Source of the DNA: Pleurotus ostreatus/Saccharomyces cerevisiae fusant
Lineage: Eukaryota > Opisthokonta
NCBI GenBank assembly: GCA_024196135.1
Contig: JAMQCK010000203.1
Span: 1-38,919, forward strand
DNA: 38,919 nt
Direction of reading: 5' to 3'
A model generated the notes under the pieces. It did not search any database. It saw nothing but the letters and a program-made list of their open reading frames with translations, and was not told the DNA's origin. Shown piece after piece: positions 21,185 through 31,276 of the stretch; position 1 is the stretch's first letter; the number at the start of each line of letters is the position of its first letter. A program made the position numbers and the translations under genes.

Positions 21185-22126
21185 ATGTCACCCACCGTCT
21201 ACCTCGTAACCGGCGCCAGCCGCGGCATCGGTGGGCGTCTGGTCTATCTCGTCTAGAATTCGCGCCTAACGCTTCACTTCTAGGTCTCGCTCTCGTCACC
21301 CTGCTGGCCGCTCGTCCCAACACCATCGTCTTCGCCGGTGCCCGCGACCCCGCACGCGCCACCGCCCTGCAGGCGCTCGCAAAGTCACACCTCGACCGCT
21401 TCCACATTCTCAAGCTCATCGTTCCGGACAAAGACGACCACCTCGCCGCCGCGGAGGAGATCAAGCGCATCGCAGGCCGTCTCGACGTCGTGATTGCCAA
21501 CGCGGCTTTCGCGGACGTCTTCGACTCTGCTCTCGACCTACGGGCAGAGGATATGGTTAGGCATTTTGAGGTGCGGGGCGAATCTGTAACGGAATCCTTA
21601 CACAAGTAAGGCCTGACGCGACCTCTTAGGTCAACACCATCGGCCCCCTCATTCTCTTTCAGACGACCTACCCGCTCCTCAAGGAGAGCAAAACGCCCAA
21701 ATTCGTGACCATATCCTCCGGGATGGGCAGCATCACCTTCGCTGGTCAGACCGACGTATTGACGATCCCCTACGGCGCATCCAAGGCCGCCGTGAACTGG
21801 GTCACTCGCAAGCTGCATCACGACTTTCCCGACTTCAGTTAGTATTCACTCGCTTGCTTGCTCTCCGTGTCCGCCGCCTCGCGCATATTGTCTAACTTCC
21901 CATCTCGACAGTCATATTCCCCATCAGCCCGGGCACCGTCTCCACCGACGGGTCACGCGCGGTGTTCGAAAACTCTCCGGGCACGAAAGAGCTTTTCGAG
22001 GCCTTCCGTCCCATTACTCCCGAAGAGAGCGCCCGCGCCATACTCGAGCAGATTGATGTGGCGACCAGGGAGACGCACGGCGGGCAGTTCGTAGACTATA
22101 CCGGTCTCGGCAAATGGGAGTGGTAG
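21185..22126 (+). CDS. Short-chain dehydrogenase/reductase, copy 1 (SDR1)
   Basis: An NAD(P)-dependent oxidoreductase of the classical SDR family, closest in feel to fungal Irc24/benzil-reductase-like and norsolorinic-acid-ketoreductase-like enzymes. The four exons, 21185-21230, 21284-21570, 21630-21837 and 21912-22126, give 756 nt or 251 residues, the usual length. Motifs in order: the cofactor glycine motif TGASRGIG (residues 9-16), GARDPARA, the IANAA segment, active-site Ser in ISSG, the YGASK Tyr-Lys pair, and PGTVSTDG after it. The catalytic tetrad is intact. It has no signal peptide, so it is probably cytosolic. It is the upstream half of a tandem duplication whose second copy (23471-24451) has the same exon lengths. 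The substrate is not inferable. Confidence 0.95.
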
Positions 22127-23470
22127 CAAACCTGAGGCATGCGATAGGTAGCTATGACACGGAAGACGAATTGAATTGCTTTCCGACCTCGTGGTAGTCT
22201 GACTGCTGGGACGTTCTGAGGGAATCATCTCGTGTCCGTTACCATAGGATGAGGCGACTCACGCTGCGCGCGACTACCATAGGTAGTCAAGAGATCTGCG
22301 TTCGTGTTGTTTTCCCAGTAACGCGACGTAACAGGAAGTCAACAAGCCCAAGGAAGAAAAAGAAAAAATGTCTACTAGCGTCAAACAAAAAGGGCCGAAC
22401 TTGCGCCCTTTAGGGAATTTAAACCCATCGAATCTTGAGGACAGCTGGCAAATCCCTCCTGAGTTCCTAACTTTGCGAACCCACCCTTTTGCACAGGACC
22501 CATCCCCTCAAGGGATGTCATTGGCAGAGGGCTGCTCAACTGTTACAATTGCTTCAGGTATGCATCAAGTCATTGACAGAGTTTTGGGGTTTAATTTGAC
22601 GCAGAGGGTTCGCAGGGGGCTAGTTAAAGGCACTTTGTATGCGTCTCGAGGGCTCAAGTCAGCCCAGATAGTAGTTGAAGGACGCAATCGTTATTTTCGA
22701 ACGTGTACGAAGAGCATTCAGCGCTGTTTGCGATTGTTCGGTCTCCCGCAGTTGAAGTTCAACTTGTCACGTGTACATTCGGCTCGAGCCGGTATCGGTC
22801 TTTGCCGAAGAGAATAGTTTCAGGTTCGTTTTCGCACTCGTCACGTTTCCTCATCCTCTCTTTCGCACCTTCGATTGTGTTCATCCAAGCCAATATAGTA
22901 ACCTCTTTGGAAGAACACACTAAGCATTTTTTGGGCGTACCTGGAAACCACCAGGCAATCCCTCCAATCCAAGACTCGAGCTGAAGACAGATAATTGGAT
23001 GATACACTCAGCTTCGAGGTGATTATGGCTTATGAGAGGCTCCTCGAGCTACTTCTATAGGTCAGTACGGTCAGTACCCCTGTCACTCCCCAAGAAGGTC
23101 ACGCCCCAGTACTGAAGCCACTCGGCACCGTGACGAACTCAGGGTAAACTGTCTTCGATTGATGCGTTTTCTATGGAGGCAGGTCTGCTGGTCTGGCATT
23201 CACTTGACGCAGGTGGGTTTCCCGAATGCTATGCCTGCCTTTGTAAGGCAGAAGCGCTACCTTGCTTGCGTGCTGCAAGGCGTCGTCGACGAAGCCAGAT
23301 CAATTTCACCTTTACCTGACTAATGCCATGTCTAGGAGGGTATCCCGAGCCGATGACAGTACCGGGAAGAGTCACTTTACTCGAGTCTGAGGATACAAAA
23401 TCCCAATGAGCAGCGAGCACAAGAACCCACGCCAAGCGCTCTGCAGTGCACTGTTTACTATAGCATCGCC
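22127..23470. other. Spacer between the tandem SDR genes
   Basis: About 1.3 kb, of which 22383-22900 is repeat copy A. The remainder (22127-22382 and 22901-23470) shows no gene. No clear TATA box was found before SDR2; the nearest AT-rich stretch is ATACAAAATC, about 80 bp upstream. Confidence 0.6.
22383..22900 (+). repeat. Repeat family, copy A
   Basis: This segment is homologous to the reverse complement of 33760-34335. A run of about 62 bases (22435-22497 here, 34200-34262 there) is identical, and a second well-conserved block lies around 22720-22812. The left part forms two hairpins: AAAGGGC pairing with GCCCTTT (22389-22411) and CATCCC pairing with GGGATG (22501-22517). An open frame of about 150 codons runs through it from 22368, with partial conservation in copy B. 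I see no terminal inverted repeat, no TG..CA long-terminal-repeat ends and no clear target-site duplication, so the class is unknown. Confidence 0.85.
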
Positions 23471-24451
23471 ATGTCTCCCACCGTCTACCTTGTGTCAGGC
23501 GCGAGCCGCGGCATTGGTATGTCTCCTCTGCTCTGCATACAGCGCGGAGTGCACGGCTAAGATTTCTTCTTCAGGACTCGCCATTGTGACCTTGCTGGCC
23601 GCTCGCCCAGACGCCGTCGTCTTCGCTGGTGCCCGCGATCCTGCTACGGCCAGCGATCTTCAAGCGCTCGCAAAAGCGCACCCAGATCGTTTTCACGTCG
23701 TCAAACTCATCTCTCCAGACAAGGCCGACAACATCGCCGCAGTAGAGGAAGTCAAGCGAGTCACGGGACGGCTTGACGTCGTGATCGCGAACGCGGCCGT
23801 AGCCGACGTCTTCGACTCCGCCCTTGAGCTACGGCCAGAGGATATGATCCGCCACTTTGAGGTGCGGTATGAGCCATTTTCCCTACCTCCAGGAACAATC
23901 GTCTCCCAACAGCGTGATTGTTTGCGGCGCGGAACTGATCAGGGCTCCCAGGTCAACACCAACGGCCCCCTCGTCCTCTTCCAGGCGACGTACTCACTCT
24001 TAAAAGAGAGCAAGGCGCCCAAATTCGTGGCCATCTCCTCCGGGTTCGGCAGCATCGCGAATGCGGGCCGTACCTCGATGCTCATGTATCCATACGGCGC
24101 CTCCAAAGCTGCTCTCAACTGGGTCGTTCGCAAACTGCATCACGACTTCCCCGATTTTGGTCAGTATTACGCCCGCTCTCTGTCTATCCGTGTTCCCTCC
24201 TTCGCTGTTCAATCACTTGGCTCACCGGTCTCGCAGTGATATTTCCGATAAGCCCGGGCACCGTCGCGACCGACGGGGCGCGACAGGCGTACGACAAGAC
24301 GCCAGGCATCGAGCAGTTGCTCGCTGCCTTCCCTCCCATCACTGCAGAGGAGAGTGCCCGCGGTGTCCTCGAGCAGATCGACATCGCGACCAGGGAAACG
24401 CACGGCGGGCAATTCGTGGATTACACCGGCCTCGGCAAGTGGGAGTGGTAG
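23471..24451 (+). CDS. Short-chain dehydrogenase/reductase, copy 2 (SDR2)
   Basis: The tandem duplicate of SDR1. Exons 23471-23516, 23575-23861, 23952-24159 and 24237-24451 have exactly the SDR1 lengths (46, 287, 208 and 215 nt), giving 251 residues. The active-site motifs ISSG and YGASK and the IANAA segment are all present, and the C-terminus ends with the same YTGLGKWEW as SDR1. One notable change is at the first residue of the cofactor motif: SGASRGIG here against TGASRGIG in SDR1, a position that is usually Thr in the family. Divergence is scattered, for example PGTVATDG and EQLLAAFPPIT. It probably has a related but not identical substrate range. An upstream in-frame ATG at 23406 is read only if intron 1 is ignored, so I use 23471. 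Confidence 0.95.
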
Positions 24452-24751
24452 AAATGACGAGTATGCCGATAAAACAGCCAGAACATGCCATGAAGAAATA
24501 GCTTTTGTACCATAATTTCCAGCAATAGTAAATGCGATGCCCGTCTACCTACGAATGATCTACATGATAAAGATACAGAGAGAGCACGACCGATAGTAAA
24601 GCAGCCCGAAACCCATGCGAATTGTTTGGTGATACACCCATGCAAAGTACAATGCAGAAAATAGCGATGCCGATGTGGAGGAAATAGGGTGGTGATTCGA
24701 TGATGGAGAGCACGATGTATGGACACCAACTTCCAGTACGACATCCTGGCG

Positions 24752-27700
24752 TTAGACGCGCTCAGTAGGCGTCAAGTCCTGATCAGGTATCATGTCCGCC
24801 ATTGTCATTCTTTGACGGCCATCGCGGTCGATGCGAGCTACGACGTCCGCGAGCCTGTACGCTGTGAGTGAAGAGTCAGCTCATTGTTATCATCCGATGA
24901 AGAGAAGCCATCTGGAGAAACTCACGCTTGATGAACACCTCGTCCATTCCTACCGCCAGCGCCGCATCGACCTGGCCTTGTCTCGCGTTGCCCGTGATCG
25001 CAAATATTGGCATCTTTGGCGGCGGGAGCTTGCCCTCTTCCTCGAGCGCGCGTATCCGCGATGTCGCCTCAAGGCCGTCCCTTCAATACAATTCAGTGTC
25101 GAGAAAGCGAAAAAATATACACGATGTACGCACATAACAGGCATCTCCAGGTCCATCAGTACGACGGATGGATAGGGCTGCGTTGCAGTCGCCAAAGCCC
25201 CCTCTTCGAGAAGTTGCAGCGCTGCGCGTCATTCATTACAGCATTTTCATGAGGTCTATTGTCGTGGAAATGGCTTACCTTGTAGCCCGTGATTAGCTGT
25301 ATCAACCAGGAAGCCTGCCTTCTCTAACTGCCGACGAAGCAGCCTCTGATTTACAGCCTAAGACGCGAAGCGGCCGGTTAGCAAGTCAAATCACAGGCGC
25401 ACTGGACCAGACGCACGTTATCCTCGACCACTAGCACATGCAATGAAGCGCGCTCAACAGGATCGCCCTCCTGCCGAGTAGCGGAAGACTCCTGGCGATG
25501 GCGCTCCTCGCGCTCCGACTCTTGCCGCCGCCGTGCCTCCTCTTCCTTCTGGCGCACCTCCGGCCTCTTGAGGATCATGTCCGGCTCCAAGTCCGGACTC
25601 GCAACGACCGGGACGCTCAGCAGCTTCTCGTTCAGCACGTCGGGCTTGAACTCGGACTTCAGGTTTGTTCCGTTGCTCGTCGCCTGCCGCGCGCCGACTT
25701 CGACCTCGGGCGTACTCTGCGTTCCATTGCGCTTCTCCGCATGATGCAGGATAACGTCCGACGTTGTCCGCGATATCCCGGGGCGGGGCGATATCGAGCC
25801 CGTCCGTTCGAAGCGCTCCGAGCTGCGTTTCGCGTACGCGGAGAACGCGCTAGGTGCCGGAGGTGCGAGACGAGCTTCAATGAAGAACAGGAAGGAGGCT
25901 CCCTTGCCCGCTTCTCCGTCGAACTTGATGGCGCCGCCTTGAAGCTCGGCAAGCTTCCGGCAGAGGTATAAGCCTGCAAGGAGCGCCGTGAGTAGCGACG
26001 TCGTCATGATTGAGATAGGCAACGTACCTAGCCCGGTTCCACCCATACTGGAAGACCGTCGGCCTGCCGTCTGTACCGCCTGCACGTCGTTGAAGCGCGT
26101 AAAGAGGCGCGCTTGATCCTCGACGGGAATCCCCGGGCCCGTGTCAGAGATATGGAAGGTAAGCCAGAGATGAGTGGGGTCTGTGTTTTCCTCCGAGGCG
26201 TGACGAGAGTGAACTGCTAGAGCAAAGGGACGGCGCATTTCCAGAGACATCTCGATGGTGATTTCGCGCTTCCCTTCCCAAGACCTGGAAAGGCGTCAGT
26301 GAGAGCTTAGCGAACATCCTTGCGAACCACTCACTCTAGCACTCGACACGAGTTCGATCTGAGCAAGACGTAAGTACAGCCAGAATGAGATAGCAGGTAA
26401 AAGCAACGACTCACATCAGGTTAACAAGGATTTGGCATAACCTTGTTGGGTCAGCCACAATCCTCGTCTCGGCGTCGACGCCTTCCGGCTTGAGCAAGAA
26501 CTTAATGTTCTGCGTCTCCGCCTGAACGGAGAACATAGCCAGCGTGCTTCGCATCTCGTCCATGAGGTGGAACATTGTCGGCTTCATACTCAGCAGATTC
26601 CTGGGACCGAGATCAGCATGTTACGACAACGAGCAAGGCAAGACAACTAACGAGTCAAGCCGCGAGACGACAAGAATATCGCTGGCGATGATAGTCTGAT
26701 GACGGGCACACAACTCGACCGAGGCAACAGCGTGGCTCGCATCCTGCAATTCTGTCTCGCTGTCGTCCATCTGAGCCCCAAGTCAGCGGACAGCGTGGAG
26801 CAAATTCAAGTATGACCCACCAGCTTCTTGAGCCGTTGCCCGGGGAGTGGCAGACCAGTCTTCATAGACACGAAGACCTCTTGCATAATATCGTTCAATC
26901 GCACAATCGAGCCCGAGAGCAAGTCCGCGCTTTGCAATATCGCCGAGAGAGGGTTCCGCAGTTCATGCGATACTGTCATTTGCTGGTTCAGTACATGAAA
27001 AATCAGGTGACCGACGAGAGAGCGTACCAATGTCGATAAATGCTTCCTGGAGACGTCGCTGCCTGACAGCTTCGTCTGCCTTCGCACGTTCAGTGTCCAA
27101 CTGCTGCGCGAGGAATCGCCGTTGCTCAGTCTGGTCGGTCAGTGTAGCCACTATAAACTGTATGAGCACAGAGTGAAAAAAGACGCGATATTCCAGCTTA
27201 CACAGCCCGCCGGACGCGGATGGGATGATCTCAGCAAAGACGTTCTTATCGTCGACGAAGCTGACAGCAGTTTTTCAGTTGGCTTACGACAAATTAATCA
27301 TCACACTCACAGGAAATCGAAGCGCGCCGTCACCCCGTTCGCGAGAACGTCCAACCAGTGCTCGCGCACAATGGCCTGATGTTGGGGTGCGACCCTGGAC
27401 TTAGGTCAGTCGTACGATCTCCATGTCCAAGGTTGTACTCACATATCCACGAAGACATCCAGCCGCAACGGTAGCACCTTCGGCAAGCCCGTCAGTGTGA
27501 AAAAGCGCTCGTTCTGCGGCACTTTAGCATCAAATACCACCAATGAGAAATTGCGATTATACTTACCGCGTACGTGATCAGCTCTCGGTCGTCCTCGTCG
27601 GTCTCAAACAACGCGACTGGCGCCAGCTCGCTCATACGTCGATACCGCTGCTGAGCACTGTCGAGAGCGGCTGTCCTCTGTTCGACAAGCCGCTCGAGTT

Positions 27701-30700
27701 CCTGCTTCTGCCGCAAGGCTTGTAGCCGCGTCTCGACACGCTGAGTGAGCTCGGTGGCGCTGAAGGGCTTATAGGGAAGCCAAGTCAACCCATTGGTCTG
27801 AATGTCCAAAGAGAGCGATCGCACCTTGAGCAAATAGTCAACCGGCCCATGCAGCAACCCATCTACCCGGGCATCGCCCTCCTGCCCCGTGCGCGCGGTA
27901 AGGACGATGGCTGGCATGGCTTGGATACTAGTATCATGATGGTGCGTGAGTGTTTGGAGGAGCTCCGCGCCGTTCATGCGAGGCACTAGACAGTCAGGTC
28001 AGCCAAAAAGCAAACCAAACTGTTGCAAGGCGCACTCACTCATCATGTCCGTTACTAACAAGTCCGGTGGCTTCTCTGACGACTCGATGTACTCCAGCGC
28101 AGCCATGCCGTCTGGCACGGTGACTACCTCCTGCACAATGCCCCTCAAGATCGAATGGATGTACTGGCGCGCGTCCTGTTCGCAAGTTCGCTTTAGCGCC
28201 TGCCCCACTGTACATTGTCAAAACGCGCGCACCTCATCATCCTCCGTCAGCAGCACCTTGAACGGCTGCAGCTGCGACCCCTTCTCCCCCTCGCCCACCA
28301 CTCCCGCCGAGCTCTGGCTCGTCGAGTCCGCCGAGTCCTCCGCGAGCCAGCCCCCTGCATCCGTCGCCAGCCGGCCCATATAGTCCGTACTCGTATGCTC
28401 GTGTGACTCCGCTTCGTGCTCAACGCCCTCTTGCGGAAGGTGCTTGTCGCCAAGCGGTAGGTGCACCGTGAAGGCCGACCCCCGCCCAAGCTCGCTCGTA
28501 ACATCGATCCGGCCTCCGTGCAGCTTGACCAGCTCGGAGGTAAGCGCAAGGCCGATGCCAGTGCCCTCGACTGAACGCCCCTCGGAAGACTCGACTCGGT
28601 GGAAGCGGTCTAAGACGCGGCCGACATGGTCTGAAGGGATCCCACAGCCTGAATCTTCCACTCGAAGGATGGCCTCCGTCGACGTATACCTCAGGTTGAC
28701 GTTGACGAAGCTACAACAGAAGTCAGCGGTGCTTTGCAAAGGCACTAAGACCAAAAGCATACCCTTCCTTGGTATACTTGAGCGCGTTCGACAGCAGATT
28801 GAAGACTATCTTCTCCCAAAGGAAGATGTCGATGAAGACCATCTTGCCATCCTGATCTTCGCAATTGACGTTGAACGCTATGTTGAACGGCTTATGAGCA
28901 ACAAGGTGTGGTAGACGACAGCCAATCACTCACTCAACCCCGCGCGCTCGATGCCAGAGCGAAATAGAGACGCCATATCCGCAGTTACAGATCCCAACTT
29001 CACCGGACGGTAGTGGGCCTGCGTGGAGGCGTGTCAGCCGGCAAGAGCTGCGAGACTGGGTATGCACGCACCTGCAGTTTCCTCGCCTCTGCGCTAGAGA
29101 ACAGCATCAAGCTGTTCACTAAGCGCAACAACCGCTTGCTAGCCCTATCAATAAACCTGAATCGCGTCCGCGCCGCCGGGTCGAGCTTCTCAGCGCGTAG
29201 CGCATCCTCGCAGGGCCCGCGAATGAGCGTGAGAGGTGTCCGAAGTTCATGCGATACATTCTGGAAAAAGACCGTCTTCGCCCTGTCCAACGCCCTCAGC
29301 TCCTCCGCGCGCTGTATTTGTTGCTCGAACGCGAGCGTCGCCGCATAGCTCGCGCTCAGATTCTTCACCAGTGTGGCGTGGAAGTTGGCGTAGCGCCCGG
29401 CATATGGCCTTCGCGTGTTCAACCCAAGCACCAGCACGCCAATGAGCCCTCCGTCCGGTGAAGTCAAAGGCATCACGACGGCGTCTCCGGGAGGGTCGCC
29501 CCAGGCGCGATTTCGCGCATATTCAGCCCACGCGCGGCCCGCATCATTGTCTTCGTGCTCAACCACAGGGAAGGGATTGGCCGCGCGGATGGGCATGCGT
29601 GACATGCAGGCCTCGACAAATGGCCACGGCACGCCCTCGTCCGCTGTGGAGTGCAGCTCGACGACCTCAGGAGCTGCCGGATGTCCCTTTGGTATACCGA
29701 CCGCCTCTTTGAGCTGTAACCGGATAGGAGAGATCGTAGAGCGTATGGAGGATGACGAAGAGGAGCGCGAAGAGGTCGACTGTCCTGACGGGGAGTCACA
29801 CGCAGCAGACTCCGCCGCGCTAGCAGCATAGCACATAAAGTACGGAAAGTCGTACTGGTTGTCCGTGAATGCTTCCGTCAAAGCAGGCCAGAACTCGGCC
29901 GTGGTCTGTGCAAGGGAAGTACACTCGGCAACGCGGCGGACAGTATGCATTCGGCGTTCGGACAAGACCTTGTCGGTGGTTTCCATGCAACTGAGGAGGG
30001 GGCGAGGGTGAGTGAGGAAAAGCGCATGAACGTGAGGAGTTAAGGCACTTATTGATAATGCCACCGACGCTACCGTCCTCGATCTGGACGGGCAAGTATG
30101 ACCAGCTGGAGGGATTGTGAGGGGGAATGATGAGCTAGCGAAGAGACACGAACGTGAAGTACGTCTCCAGGACAGGTGGATCGTCTTCGGTCGATTCAGG
30201 CGTAACGGGGATCGGACTGTGGAAACTCGCGGTCTGTTCTTCCGTAGCGTGCGACTCGAAGAGTACGAGGTCGTCAACTCGGCCTACTAGCTGGGGGGAT
30301 AGTCAGGCACCTTTTGCGAGCCTTGCCATGCTACACACCTTGCCACTGTACACCTGATCGCAATGCTGCGAGAACGTATCCCAGATCTCGTGGAACGCTA
30401 CCCTGCCTGGCCTACCCTACGCACTGTCAGCACACGTTCATCTCGAGGAATATATTACGCACCATGAGATGGGGATGCTTTGCCCCCGAAATCTGCGCCC
30501 AGGCGTCATTGTACAACACCGTCTTCTCCGGCCCCCAGAACATGCAACACTGGGAGGGATTGACGAGCATAAGCGCGACAACGGTCTTCAGGGACTGCGG
30601 CCATTCGGTTATGGGTCCGAGAGGCGTGCTGGCCCAGTCGAAGGAGAGCAGGTACTTCGCGACAGGCTTCTCGCGCACTTCGGGGGCGAAGGCGAGGAGG

Positions 30701-30741
30701 ACGTCGCCAGGAGATCGTGGTGTCGGCTCGTCGTCGCTCAT
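24752..30741 (-). CDS. Dual hybrid histidine kinase (PAS-GAF-HK-REC-PAS-HK-REC)
   Basis: A very large two-component sensor with two complete kinase-receiver sets in one chain. I resolve 25 exons totalling 4710 nt (1569 residues) in one open frame. The order is: N-terminal PAS-like region (about residues 25-120, with STPLGPITEWPQSLKT); GAF (about 185-400, ending VMPLTSPDGGLIGVLVLGLN); HisKA 1 with the phospho-His motif SHELRTPLTL (about 431); HATPase 1 with NALKYT, DSGCGIP and GTGIGLAL; receiver 1 with LLTEDDE, phospho-Asp in VTDMMMPRMNG (about 758) and LLKPF; a short PAS-like region; HisKA 2 with SHELRNPLSA (about 996); HATPase 2 with SNSCR, DTGPGIP and GGTGLG; a charged linker; and receiver 2 with VLVVEDN, LMDLEMPVMDG and IKPY. 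Every phospho-acceptor and ATP-lid motif is intact. No membrane segment is seen, so it is probably cytosolic. Dual hybrid kinases are known as a basidiomycete speciality. Confidence 0.95.
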
Positions 30742-31276
30742 GGTAGTGCAGCCGTCGTCGCCGCGAGCGGGGATCACCTCAAGAACGACGGAGAAGGAGA
30801 GAGAAATAGATTGCAAAGAACGGGGAGGACAAGGTGCCGATGATCATCCCATTTGATGCTGCGCTTTGTGCACCCGCCCTTTTCTCGTCACCCTCCCAAG
30901 ATATTCCTCGCTCCCTGCTAGGTCATATGCCCCTCTTGTCTGAGAAGGACATCACTTAGTGACCCGTGTAAAAGAACATTGCCCGCAGATCACTGTGCGA
31001 CAGACGCGCCTTCCCCTTTGCTTCCCCCCATTCGATTGCGGGGCTTTTCATTCATTAAGACTGTATCGCGGGTGCATCATTGGAGACGTGTGGAGAGATT
31101 CAGAGATGTCGGAATGAATTGAAGGCACGAACTCTGCAAGATCTGCCGAAATGGCAGTCTTTGTTTCCTGATTTGGAAGGTATTGTACTTTGCGAATCGC
31201 CACATTAGTATAGGCCCAGCGCAAATCTCACTGTGACGGATTCGAACGAAGGCAAAAAGATATATTCTTGCAGACA
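30742..31276. other. Upstream region of the dual histidine kinase
   Basis: About 0.5 kb between the kinase start and the 3' end of the next minus-strand gene; it should contain the kinase promoter. No gene, repeat or clear TATA box is seen. Confidence 0.6.

Noticed and set aside
21183..21821. 212-codon open frame antisense to SDR1
   Set aside because: It covers coding sequence of a well-supported SDR with conserved motifs on the other strand and itself shows no motif.
22368..22920. Repeat copy A as a solo long terminal repeat
   Set aside because: It starts near TGT and a CACA occurs near the far end, but copy B lacks matching termini and neither copy has a target-site duplication that I can see.
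31236..31250. GGATTCGAAC, similar to a tRNA B-box on the minus strand
   Set aside because: The flanking bases do not form a T-arm stem, and no A-box or acceptor stem is found at the right distance.
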